A stretch of 64,000 bases of DNA from Halorussus salilacus (GTDB taxonomy: Archaea > Halobacteriota > Halobacteria > Halobacteriales > Haladaptataceae), in the NCBI RefSeq assembly GCF_024138125.1, contig NZ_CP099993.1, forward strand, positions 1,488,001-1,552,000, given 5' to 3'. Under the pieces are notes generated by a model that saw only the letters and a program-made list of their open reading frames with translations, was not told the origin of the DNA and did no database searches. Below are positions 8,808 through 16,770 of this stretch, piece by piece. The number at the start of each line of letters is the position of its first letter. The stretch's first letter is position 1. Position numbers and translations under genes: made by a program.

Positions 8808-9793
8808 CAGCTCTCACCTCCCTCGGCCACGGTCGGGTCGAGGCGCGCGTAGGTGACGTCGGCGAGGAGGTTCGCGAGGATGACCGCGAGCGCCATGATG
8901 AACACCGCGGCCTGCACCGTGGGGTAGTCCTGTTGGTTGATCGCCCGCACGAGCGCGCGACCGATGCCGGGCCAACTGAAGACCACCTCCAGCGTGATGA
9001 CGCCCTGGAACATCATGCCCATCCGGAGCGCGAAGTAGGTCACGACCGGGAGCAGGGAGTTTCGGCCCGCCCGCATCAGCTGTTCGGTGTCCGAGAGGCC
9101 CTTCGCGGCGTGGAGGTTCAGGAACTCCGAGCCCTTCCGCTCGACCACGTTGTTGCGCGCGAGCAGGAGGAAGTCGCCGCTGAAGTACAGCACCGACGTC
9201 AGGAACGGGATGAAGTAGTGCATCGCGAAGTCGGCCGAGACGTACGTCTCGTACCAGCCCTCCGGGTTCGCGGTCGGCGACCGCATGCCGTAGGCCGGGA
9301 AGATTCCGAGCGCGTACGACAGCACCATCAGCAGGAAGATGCCGGTGACGAACGCGGGGGTCGACCGGAAGAACGTCGTGAGCACGATGCTGTACTTCTC
9401 GAAGCGCGAGCCGCGGTTCCAGCCCGCGTACATGCCTGCGAGCGTGCTCACGACCGCGGTCGCGACGAGCGCCGGAATCAGCAGTATCAGCGTGGCCACG
9501 AGGCGCGGGCGGATGACCGCCCACACCGGCTGGCTGTTGGTCAGCGAGTAGCCGAAGTTGAACGTCAGCAGATTGACGACGTACTTGTAGTACTGGACGT
9601 AGAGCGGTTCGTCGAGGCCGTACTGGGCGCGAATCGCGTCGACCTGTTCGGTCGTCAGCCCGCCGCTCGCCACGAGCGAACTGAACGGGTCGCCGGGAAG
9701 CATCCGGAGCGCGACGAAGATGACCGACACCGCGACGAACGTCAGCACGACGGCGATGGTGATTCGCTTGATGAGGAATCGTCGGAAGCTCAT
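8807..9793 (-). CDS. ABC transporter permease, DppB-like
   Basis: 328 aa. Begins with the typical short cytosolic stretch and first helix (RFLIKRITIAVVLTFVAVSVIF), then RMLPGDPF, DEPLYVQYYKYVVNLLTFNFGYSL and a C-terminal EAA-like loop (HAAKGLSDTEQLMRAGRNSLLPV). Forms the membrane channel with the DppC-like subunit. Sits 77 bp downstream of the solute-binding protein gene and shares a TGATG junction with the next permease. Confidence 0.93.
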   Translation of the reverse strand: MSFRRFLIKRITIAVVLTFVAVSVIFVALRMLPGDPFSSLVASGGLTTEQVDAIRAQYGLDEPLYVQYYKYVVNLLTFNFGYSLTNSQPVWAVIRPRLVATLILLIPALVATAVVSTLAGMYAGWNRGSRFEKYSIVLTTFFRSTPAFVTGIFLLMVLSYALGIFPAYGMRSPTANPEGWYETYVSADFAMHYFIPFLTSVLYFSGDFLLLARNNVVERKGSEFLNLHAAKGLSDTEQLMRAGRNSLLPVVTYFALRMGMMFQGVITLEVVFSWPGIGRALVRAINQQDYPTVQAAVFIMALAVILANLLADVTYARLDPTVAEGGES

Positions 9794-9869
9794 TGGTATG
9801 GTTTCATCGAAAGGGTAGTTTCACACTCCGCGAGTCGGTTGTGGGTGAACGCTGGCAACGGTCGGGGAA

Positions 9870-11822
9870 TCAGGAGAAGTCGTCCTGTTCGAGTTCCTCT
9901 CGGGTGGCGTGACCGTCCTCCAGTCGGTCCATGAACGCGTCCCACGCGTCGCCCTCGGGCCAGACGAGCATGTCCTCGTCGTCCCACGTATAGCCCGCCT
10001 TCTCGAGCATCTCCCTGCCGAGTTCGGGGTCGTACTCGTAGTCGTCGGGCTCGTAGTACCAGTCCTCGACCAGCGGCGAAATGAGGTTGTTGCCGGGGGT
10101 GACCGTCGCGTTCCCGTCGAGGACGTCGTCGGTGAACCCCTGCTTGTTGATGGAGTGAGCGACCGCCTTTCGAATCACCTTGTCGCGCCAGACCGGCACG
10201 ATGTGGTTGATGTGAACGTCCAGCGGCGCGAAGTTCTCCGAGACCTGCTTGTCGATGCCGTCGTTCTGCGCGAGTTCGTCGGCCTGCTCGTTGGTGAGGA
10301 TGGAGTCGACGGCGTCGATGTCGCCGCCCTCCAGCGCGCCGAGCAGGGCGTCGGTGTTGCCGACGTTCGACCAGACGATGCCGTCGACGCCCTCGCCCGG
10401 TTCGAAGTACTCGCCGAGTATCTCCTCGCGCTCGTCCTCGTCCCACATCCAGTGGTCCTCGAACTTCTCGACCTCCATGCGCGAGCCCTGGTCCCAGCTA
10501 GCGAACTGGAAGGGGCCGGTCCCGACCGGCTCCTCGGGGTTGTGATTCGCGGGGTCGTCGACGTCCTCCCACTTGTGCTTCGGGATGATGGCGCTCATCA
10601 CGACCCGCTGGGTCATGAACGAGGCGTCGGGACCGTCGAGGTTGAACCTGACCCGCCCGCCGAGGCCCTCCTCGACGACCTCGACGCTGTCGATGGGGTC
10701 GGTGAACACCGCCATGTCCGGCGCGTCGTACTCCTGGAACAGTTCGACCGAGAACTTGACGTCCTCGGGCGTGAAGTCCTCGCCGTCGTGCCACGTCGTC
10801 TCGCGGAGGTCCATCTCGATGGTGGTGTCGTCGACGATCTCGTGGTCGGTCGCGAGCGCGGGTACGACTTCGAGTTGCGGCGAGGCGTCGTACAGTCCGT
10901 CGTAGATGACGGTCATACGCTTCGCGGCTTCTCCGCCCGCCGACCACGGGAGGTTCAGGCCGTTCATCTCGGTGGTCACGCCCTTGACCCATGTGGTGTC
11001 GTCGCCCTGGGGCTGGAGGTTGACGTGGGTCCAGATGAACGAGTCGCGGTTCGTCCCGTTGCCCGGCGTCGGGACGTACCCCGACCAGTTGGCCGTGTTG
11101 GCGGCCTGAATGACGTCGGGGAAGTTGATGGAGTAGCAGAAGACGTCCTCGCTCATGATCTCCTGGAGTTCGTGGACGGTCTCCCGGCGAGCGTCCTGGT
11201 CTTCGACCTCCGCGCTCTCCTCGTCGATGAGGTCTCGGACCTCCTCGTCGTAGTAGTTCATGTAGTTCCCGGAGTCCTCCGGATGCATCCGGAGCAGGAA
11301 CGCGTTCGGGTCGAGCCCCCGCTGGGGGTCCGGCCCGTGGGTGTTCATCGAGATGGGGACGATGTGGCCGGTGTCGGCGGGCCAGTACTCGTCGTACAGC
11401 CGATTGAGCGGCACGTCGTCCATCTCGGTCGGGATGCCGAGTTCCATGAGACTGGACTCGATCATCACCGCGTGTTCCTCCATCCACGGCTCCTCCTCGC
11501 TGGAGTAGTTGATGGTGACCGGGTCCAGCGTCTGGCCCTCGGTCGCCGTGTAGTCGACCGGGACGTTGTCGTTGTTCTTCGTCTCTACGGGCCAGTCCTC
11601 CCAGAACTGGGTCTCGACCGACTCGGCGTCCTCGTCGGCCTCGCCGCTTCCGTTTCCACCGCCACCGAACATCCCGCTACAGCCCGCGATACCGGCCATC
11701 CCGGCGACCGCGGAGGCACTGATAAACCGTCGCCGGTTCAGTCCCGTGTGGTTCGAATGAGAACGTGACTCTCGGCCGTCATTACCTGACATGGTTGGCG
11801 AACGCATGGTAGTAGTTTCCAA
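9870..11822 (-). CDS. Solute-binding lipoprotein of the Dpp-type ABC importer, circularly permuted SBP_bac_5 domain
   Basis: 650 aa. N-terminal Tat-lipoprotein signal: twin arginines in LNRRRFISA at 29-35, hydrophobic stretch, then GIAGC with the lipid-anchored Cys at 48. The order of the binding domain is unusual. Residues about 95-265 (PVTINYSSEEEPWMEEHAVM to SINFPDVIQAANTANWSGY) resemble the part that normally forms the C-terminal end of SBP_bac_5. The usual N-terminal start (YDGL.. at 307, TWHDGEDFTPEDVKF at 343-357, GTGPFQF at 434) follows, and the protein ends at the DPELGREMLEKAGY segment that normally precedes the C-terminal part. Starts at 11822, 11807 and 11792 are all possible; the last gives a shorter Tat n-region. 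Confidence 0.9.
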   Translation of the reverse strand: METTTMRSPTMSGNDGRESRSHSNHTGLNRRRFISASAVAGMAGIAGCSGMFGGGGNGSGEADEDAESVETQFWEDWPVETKNNDNVPVDYTATEGQTLDPVTINYSSEEEPWMEEHAVMIESSLMELGIPTEMDDVPLNRLYDEYWPADTGHIVPISMNTHGPDPQRGLDPNAFLLRMHPEDSGNYMNYYDEEVRDLIDEESAEVEDQDARRETVHELQEIMSEDVFCYSINFPDVIQAANTANWSGYVPTPGNGTNRDSFIWTHVNLQPQGDDTTWVKGVTTEMNGLNLPWSAGGEAAKRMTVIYDGLYDASPQLEVVPALATDHEIVDDTTIEMDLRETTWHDGEDFTPEDVKFSVELFQEYDAPDMAVFTDPIDSVEVVEEGLGGRVRFNLDGPDASFMTQRVVMSAIIPKHKWEDVDDPANHNPEEPVGTGPFQFASWDQGSRMEVEKFEDHWMWDEDEREEILGEYFEPGEGVDGIVWSNVGNTDALLGALEGGDIDAVDSILTNEQADELAQNDGIDKQVSENFAPLDVHINHIVPVWRDKVIRKAVAHSINKQGFTDDVLDGNATVTPGNNLISPLVEDWYYEPDDYEYDPELGREMLEKAGYTWDDEDMLVWPEGDAWDAFMDRLEDGHATREELEQDDFS

Positions 11823-12217
11823 ACTTAAGCATTCCGGTGTGACAGGAAAGATAGTCAGGAAGAACCAAGTATTGCCAATAGAGCTTAGAGTTATTTCGGT
11901 TTTAAATTAAATTCTTTAACCTATAATCCGGTGTCGGTTCGAGGTCGTTCCGCGGGTCCGACCGGCGACGAAACCGCCCGAACGGTCGCGATTCCCGCGA
12001 GGAACACCGCGCCGAGGACCCCGACCGCGAGGACGGGCGTGGCGGCGTCGGCGACGACGCCGCCGAGCAGGTAGAGCGGGAGCCGGACCAGCGCTGGCCT
12101 CGCGCAGGTGCTCGTGACGATACTAACGGTCGGCGCGCTCGGACTCGCGTGGGGGCGGATACGAACAGAGGGGAACGTGGAATAAACAGGAAGTCCGCTT
12201 CGTCTTACCGTTCGGAA
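11823..12217. other. Gene-free stretch with an AT-rich promoter block and a chimeric gene remnant
   Basis: 11823-11935 is AT-rich and carries several TATA-like runs (for example ttaatttaaaa on the minus strand) suited to driving the leftward transporter operon. 11994-12152 is a non-coding relic built from two downstream genes, listed separately. No intact gene is seen. Confidence 0.6.
11994..12152. pseudogene. Chimeric relic of the MFS gene 3' end joined to the 3' end of the small CC-motif protein gene
   Basis: 11994-12094 matches 15262-15362 (3' part of the MFS gene) at about 100 of 101 positions. Directly adjoining, 12096-12152 matches 16657-16713 (3' part of the 85-aa membrane protein gene) with about three mismatches. 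In the intact locus these blocks are 1.3 kb apart, so this is a second, internally deleted copy of that gene pair. Confidence 0.85.
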
Positions 12218-12690
12218 TCACGAGCCAACGGCCAGATCCTCGATTTCATCGATATCAGTGACTTCTAGAACCGTATCTTCTACTCCATCATCGACGAAAT
12301 CGCGGGGATTGACAGTGGCAAATACTGTCTAGCCGTTCCGGGAACGCCCGAGGTCGTGTGCTTCGATACAAATCTGTCGGTCGTTACCGGGAATCATACT
12401 CAGAGAGGCTTCGATGGCGTCGTAACGCTGGTCACATTTCCAGACGGAAACGTTCGAGTCGATTTTCTGCTTTCGTTCAAGTGGGAACGGTTCGATTTCT
12501 GGGGCCATCGTTCGAAGTCGGTGACACAGTTCCGACTTCTGAATAAAGTTTCCGATACTCTCCCCGTAAAAGTCGTAGAGGAACTGATAGGCGTCGTTAT
12601 TCCGAGCTAGAACTCGGTTCTTGAGTCGGTTAAGGTCCACCGGTCCGAGTTGGCCTTGAGACTCATCGCGTTTTACAGCTCGAACGCGCC
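12218..12690 (-). pseudogene. Broken PIN-like toxin gene, homologous to 48645-49325
   Basis: Reading leftward the frame gives ..RLKNRVLARNNDAYQFLYDF.. then QICIEAHDLGRSRNG, an in-frame TAG at 12329-12331, then TVFATVNPRDFVDDG.. up to a TGA at 12218-12220. The intact protein at 48645 has the same layout with identical spacing: ANDAWRYLRDYY, then CIDAHDLACRTPG, then ELVTNNPSDF, then VTDIDKI (here VTDIDEI). So the amber codon replaces one residue. The N-terminal third with the first catalytic Asp is missing and replaced by a transposase scrap. The gene is dead: 5' truncated plus nonsense. Confidence 0.75.
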
Positions 12691-12830
12691 TCCGGACTCC
12701 GTTTGCCAACCGTTGGCTCAGGTCGATTGCAACCTACACCCAAGATAACTCTCCGTTCACCCGGACAGCGGTCTCGTCGACTGCGACCCGCGACAGCGTT
12801 GCCGTCGACGGGTCGCCGACGCTGTCACTC
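12691..12830 (-). mobile_element. Decayed DDE transposase fragment (IS6-like)
   Basis: Reading leftward from about 12817 the frame gives LSRVAVDETAVRVNG, ELSWV, a stop, then VAIDLSQRLANG. The AVDETxVxVNGExSWVYxAID pattern is the first catalytic-Asp region of IS6-family haloarchaeal transposases. Only about 45 codons remain, interrupted by a stop. The fragment runs straight into the truncated PIN pseudogene and abuts the stop of the lipoprotein gene at 12834, so insertion and deletion probably shaped both. Terminal repeats are not recognisable. Confidence 0.6.
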
Positions 12831-12833
12831 TAA

Positions 12834-14042
12834 TTATGCACTTCCATCTGCTGAGACCGTTATATTCTTGTCGTCTTTAGTTACCATGACGGATTCAACG
12901 AACGTCTCGTTCCCGGTGACTACTGCGACTGTCCGTTCATCGATGGTAGATAGCCGATAGCGATCATTGTCAACGGTCCAGCCGTCAGCGGTCTTATTCC
13001 CCCGAGCGTCAAGGTAGTCGGCAAACGCGCTCTCGAACCCATCGGCGTCAGTCTCGGTGTCCCAGCGTAGCACCCAGACGTATCCCTCGGTGTCGCCCGT
13101 GACGGTGAGGAGTCGGTCGTTGCCCCAGCCAGCCGCGGCGTCAGCGGCACGGTCCTCGCTCAGTTCAACGCCAAGGACGGTCCGAATGAACAGTTCGCCC
13201 TGTCGCTCCATCGTGGCCGGCGTGGTCCAGTCCCTAGGCGTCTTGTCGACGACCGTGAGGTTTCTTGGTTGGTCGGTACTCTCGGGGTGGAGCACCTGTT
13301 CGGTCGTATTAGGTAAGCGGAGATCCGGATCAAGGAAATCGCTCGGCGAGTCGAGCGTTTCGGCGAAGTACTCGCCACCGAAGCAGTACGACTGCTGCCA
13401 GTTTCGGGCGTACGGTGAGCCATTCCGGTAGCGTTCACACCGGCGTTCAATCGACGAGAACCCGAGGAATTCCCGCGTGTAGGTGTCCTCAATGTAGACG
13501 GCTCCGCCCTCGATTACGCTCCCGTGTGCGGCACCGTGGGGTGCTCGTTCATTCAGCCCGATCCGCGATTGGATAGCGTGGGCAAACTCGTGGACAAGTA
13601 TGCGCTCAACGTTGTTTCTGGATCCGTTCCGGGGGAAGAATACTACCCGATCCTCATTCGGGAGGTACTGCCCACCGGCTGTCCCATCCGTGTAGGAATC
13701 GGCACCTTCTCCGAGGCCGAGGTGGGCCGCCAGCGGACGCGCCATTGGCTCTCCACTCCGTTGCTGAACTATCACGGATGGCGGCTCGTACGTTTCTCCG
13801 AACAACGACTCAAGGCGCTCCCAGACAAGCGAGGCGTTCACCGCGAGGTCACCATAGACGGAGACTCGATTGTCCGTGGTAGCTGTCCGCTCGGGCGTCG
13901 ACGAATTCGCGTTCGTCGTCGTCGACGCTGTTTCCGGTGTCGCAGTCGGGGATTCTGAGCCACCGAACGCGCCGCAACCAGCCAATACTGTTGCGGAAAC
14001 CACTACCAATGCCGCCAGTACTTGTCGATTCATCGTTATCAC
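12834..14042 (-). CDS. Hvo_1808-type surface lipoprotein with HExxH metalloprotease-like motif
   Basis: 402 aa. Sec/Tat-type lipoprotein signal with lipobox VLAGC, Cys at about 23, followed by a Thr/Ser-rich linker (25-60) as in membrane-tethered halophile proteins. Middle contains ILVHEFAHAIQSR (HExxH at 151-155) and further on GSVIEGGAVYIE, a plausible third metal ligand, suggesting a zinc peptidase-like fold. Resembles haloarchaeal 'Hvo_1808 family' proteins; no function is established. Starts at 14042 or 14033; a TATA-like tataat at 14065-14070 fits. The C-terminus ends right at the transposase relic and may have been trimmed. Confidence 0.75.
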   Translation of the reverse strand: MITMNRQVLAALVVVSATVLAGCGAFGGSESPTATPETASTTTNANSSTPERTATTDNRVSVYGDLAVNASLVWERLESLFGETYEPPSVIVQQRSGEPMARPLAAHLGLGEGADSYTDGTAGGQYLPNEDRVVFFPRNGSRNNVERILVHEFAHAIQSRIGLNERAPHGAAHGSVIEGGAVYIEDTYTREFLGFSSIERRCERYRNGSPYARNWQQSYCFGGEYFAETLDSPSDFLDPDLRLPNTTEQVLHPESTDQPRNLTVVDKTPRDWTTPATMERQGELFIRTVLGVELSEDRAADAAAGWGNDRLLTVTGDTEGYVWVLRWDTETDADGFESAFADYLDARGNKTADGWTVDNDRYRLSTIDERTVAVVTGNETFVESVMVTKDDKNITVSADGSA

Positions 14043-14270
14043 CGTGTTGATTGATTGGGCATGGTATAATACAAACCGTGTAGAGGTTTAGCAACCTCGA
14101 TTGAATAGAATTTGGTTAATAACTTCATACGGTAAACCGTACTTTTCAGCAATCAGCTGTTTTACCCCTCCCTCACATACGCAAAGTTATATTTAAACTG
14201 TGCTGATATAACGACGCCTTGACCATGGTTAATTCTTATTGAAATTCAGGTCTGCTGGTAACCTAGAGAT
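14043..14270. other. AT-rich intergenic stretch
   Basis: No gene seen. It holds the promoter of the lipoprotein gene and a short palindrome tacggtaaaccgta at 14128-14141. Base composition differs strongly from the flanking core genes, as expected for transferred DNA. Confidence 0.5.
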
Positions 14271-14951
14271 CTAACAGGGGCTAGGATCATCTATGCTACA
14301 CTCTTGACAGGTTTGGTCAGTTTGGTGTTCAACACAGCCGGAGGGGCAGTCATAAACCTCGTAAATATAGCAGATTGTGTCGCCACCACCGGCATATCCT
14401 CCGTAACAGGTTTCATAATTTGTATAGCAATCAGCAGTCCCGTGAGCAGTTGTCCCGACACTATCATCTGATTCAGAGCCAGATTGTAGGTCATCAGACG
14501 TTATAATCTGTGGTCCATCTTCTCTCGACACCTTACCATGTGAGCTCTTTTCGCTAGGTTCTACCTGAATTGTGACTAATTCATTTACCTCAATCCTCAG
14601 AAGTGCGCGCCAACTATCTCCGTTAGGCACAACAAGAGTATCTGTCTTCTCAGATTCAGTAGGGTCTTCGACTATTTCGCTCACATCTGTTGTCGAAATA
14701 TCGCCTCGAGAGTGTAGCTCATCAACGACGCCTGATGCATGCGTTTGCACAGCCTCGACGTAGCTTTCTTTAGAGCTGTAACTCTCATAGAGATCTCGCG
14801 CTTCTTGGTCAACTTCGATCTCAGAAGCGGCGACAGACTGCCCAGTTGCCCCGATTAGTCCTGCAACCGCTCCGGCACCCATCTTAGCTAAGACAGACCG
14901 TCGCCGAATTTTGCTATCCATGCTTGAATTACCTTCATTCATCTTTGCCAT
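14271..14951 (-). CDS. Tat-exported protein with Cys-rich C-terminal peptide (halocin-precursor-like candidate)
   Basis: 226 aa. Twin-arginine signal (KIRRRSVLAKMGAGAVAGL, residues 14-32) ending about AAS 41-43. A charged, Ser/Thr-rich middle (44-170) follows, then a compact tail of about 55 residues with eight Cys at 175, 182, 194, 202, 206, 215, 218 and 226 (the last residue). Layout (Tat signal, propeptide-like middle, small disulfide-rich C-terminal module) recalls halocin C8-type precursors, but the Cys pattern is not one I can match to HalC8. AT-rich codon use differs from core genes. Start at 14951 is supported by a TATA-like box ~30 bp upstream. Function is inferred only. Confidence 0.7.
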   Translation of the reverse strand: MAKMNEGNSSMDSKIRRRSVLAKMGAGAVAGLIGATGQSVAASEIEVDQEARDLYESYSSKESYVEAVQTHASGVVDELHSRGDISTTDVSEIVEDPTESEKTDTLVVPNGDSWRALLRIEVNELVTIQVEPSEKSSHGKVSREDGPQIITSDDLQSGSESDDSVGTTAHGTADCYTNYETCYGGYAGGGDTICYIYEVYDCPSGCVEHQTDQTCQECSIDDPSPC

Positions 14952-14975
14952 TACAATCCACTATTTTCATGGCAT

Positions 14976-14986
14976 GTATTAAAGTC
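14976..14986 (-). promoter_or_regulatory. TATA-like box for the Cys-rich Tat protein
   Basis: Minus-strand ctttaata is centred about 30 bp before the ATG at 14951, predicting a near-leaderless mRNA. Confidence 0.45.
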
Positions 14987-15045
14987 TTTACATACGAATA
15001 TATACTTATACAAATATCGAAATAATCAATAATATTTCATATAAT

Positions 15046-15165
15046 CCAGCGTTTATGGCCTACTCAACAGGAGGTGAGAAGCTTCTCACAACGGTCGAGT
15101 CGTTCCTCGGCGCATTATTGATGGCGTTGCTGGTGTTCGTTCTCGGACGCCGAGCGATGTGGTGA
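15046..15165 (+). pseudogene. C-terminal fragment of an ion-channel-like membrane protein
   Basis: Frame ending at TGA 15163-15165 reads YSTGGEKLLTTVESFLGALL then MALLVFVLGRRAMW. A short amphipathic stretch then a final membrane helix ending GRR is typical of the last helix of small haloarchaeal two-helix ion-channel proteins. No start or upstream channel portion exists in the AT-rich DNA before it, so it is a broken remnant. Confidence 0.5.
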
Positions 15166-15194
15166 CTCTCGTATCCCCATCGCTCTGGCTCAAA

Positions 15195-16403
15195 TCATCC
15201 CGACGTAGGACCGGAATCGACACCGCCGACCGGAGAGGAGACCGACCGCACGACAGCGACCCCCGCGAGGAACACCGCGCCGAGGACCCCGACCGCGAGG
15301 ACGGGCGTGGCGGCGTCGGCGACGACGCCGCCGAGCAGGTAGAGCGGGAGCCGAACCAGCGCGTACGCCATCGACACCGCGCTCAGGACGGTCGCGCGCC
15401 CGACCGACTCGACGTGGTCGTTGACGTGCTGGGTCACGATGGGGTGGAGCAACGACCGCGACCCCTTGAGGGCGAAGAACGTCGGGAACGCCAGCAGGGG
15501 CCACGCCACGGGCGCGAGGAGGGAGACTCCGAGCGCGACCGGGACGGCGACCATCGCGCCCCGGACGCCGAGGCGGTCCTTGACCGCCCCGGCGTAGTAG
15601 CTCGCGACCGCCGAGACCCCGGTGAAGGCGGCGTACAGCAGTCCCATCGAGGCCACCGGAACCCCGAGCGTCTCGGTGCTGATGGGCTGGACGTAGGTGT
15701 TGGCCGCCTCGACCACGCCGAAGAACAGCGCGGCGTAGAGGACGAACGACCGGAGGGGCGGGCGGGTCAGCCGGTCGCGGAGGACCGGCAGGGCTTCGAG
15801 GACGGTGAAGTGCGTATCATCCTCGTTACCGTCGGCGTACTGGCGGTTCTTCGGGAGCGCGAACAGGACGAACACCCCCGCGCCGTTCAGGACGCCCGAC
15901 GCGACGAAGGGGTAGGTCGGGTCGATGCCGTAGAGGACCCCGCCCGCGAGCATCGCGACCACGGTCACGGCCTGCCGGACCGACTGGCCGCGCCCCCGGA
16001 CGTGGGCGAACCGGCCCTCGTCGAGTTCGGCTTCGAGGGTGTCGTAGAGCCACGCGTCGCCCGACCCCGAACGGAACACGAGCGAGAGGGTCCACAGGAC
16101 GTACAGCGCGGCGAGACCGAGGTACGACTCCACGACCGCGAACCCGAAGATGGAGACGGTCATGAACGCCGACCCCGCGAGGAGGCTGTTGCGGCGGCCG
16201 ATGCGGTCGCAGACGTAGCCGGTCGGTATCTCGCCGACGACGGTCAACACGGCGTACAGCATGCTCAGCGACGAGATGGCGGTGTAGGTCAGCCCCCTGT
16301 CCAGCAGGAACAGGGTGAAGATTGGCGAGAAGAACCCGAACGAGACGGTCGCCTGATAGCAGTAGTACTCGAACACGGGCGACGGCGGGCGGCGGTCGAA
16401 CAC
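15195..16403 (-). CDS. MFS transporter
   Basis: 402 aa from the GTG at 16403 (VFDRRPPSPVFEYYCYQATV). About 12 membrane helices; the loop between helices 2 and 3 has the MFS signature GYVCDRIGRRNSLLAG. Cytoplasmic mid-loop PKNRQYADGNEDDTHF. Likely a proton-coupled exporter, substrate unknown. The longer open frame upstream of 16403 is antisense to the small + strand gene at 16513 and was not used. The 3' 101 bp is duplicated at 11994-12094. Confidence 0.85.
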   Translation of the reverse strand: MFDRRPPSPVFEYYCYQATVSFGFFSPIFTLFLLDRGLTYTAISSLSMLYAVLTVVGEIPTGYVCDRIGRRNSLLAGSAFMTVSIFGFAVVESYLGLAALYVLWTLSLVFRSGSGDAWLYDTLEAELDEGRFAHVRGRGQSVRQAVTVVAMLAGGVLYGIDPTYPFVASGVLNGAGVFVLFALPKNRQYADGNEDDTHFTVLEALPVLRDRLTRPPLRSFVLYAALFFGVVEAANTYVQPISTETLGVPVASMGLLYAAFTGVSAVASYYAGAVKDRLGVRGAMVAVPVALGVSLLAPVAWPLLAFPTFFALKGSRSLLHPIVTQHVNDHVESVGRATVLSAVSMAYALVRLPLYLLGGVVADAATPVLAVGVLGAVFLAGVAVVRSVSSPVGGVDSGPTSG

Positions 16404-16512
16404 GGCGTTCTCGGACCGGAATTGTCCCCCACCAGTCAAAAGCACTCGCTGAATCGAATTCCTGTAAGTAGTCAGACAAAAAGGAGAAGGCCGTGGACGA
16501 GAATCGTCGGGT

Positions 16513-16770
16513 ATGGTCGAACGCGAGAAGTCGTGGACCGTCCTCGGACTGGGCGGTGCGGCGAGCCTCTGCTGTCTCGGGAGCGCTCTGGTCGGCGGTG
16601 CGGCGGTCGGGGGCGCGGCGCTCACCACCGGCGCGGTCGCCGGAGGACTCGGCGCGGGCCTCGCGCAGGTGCTCGTGACGATACTGACGGTCGGCGCTCT
16701 CGGACTCGCGTGGCGGGTGTTCGGCGGGGGAGCGAGCGGGGACGGCGGGCGAGCGTGTCGTCGCCGCTAG
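16513..16770 (+). CDS. Small membrane protein with CC motif
   Basis: 85 aa. Two hydrophobic segments; the first contains SLCCLGSALVGG and is Gly/Ala-rich, the second is AQVLVTILTVGALGLAWRVF. The vicinal Cys in the first helix recalls MerT-like metal carriers, but the protein is shorter than MerT and the call stays tentative. Its stop overlaps the convergent cupin gene by 3-4 nt. A 57-bp piece of its 3' end is duplicated at 12096-12152, fused to a piece of the MFS gene. Confidence 0.7.
   Translation: MVEREKSWTVLGLGGAASLCCLGSALVGGAAVGGAALTTGAVAGGLGAGLAQVLVTILTVGALGLAWRVFGGGASGDGGRACRRR

Noticed and set aside
9909-11768. 619-codon open frame opposite the binding protein
   Set aside because: No recognisable domains and typical antisense composition.
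12329-12331. Amber codon read as pyrrolysine in the PIN-like gene
   Set aside because: The gene is also 5' truncated, and no pyrrolysine machinery is expected in haloarchaea; nonsense decay is simpler.
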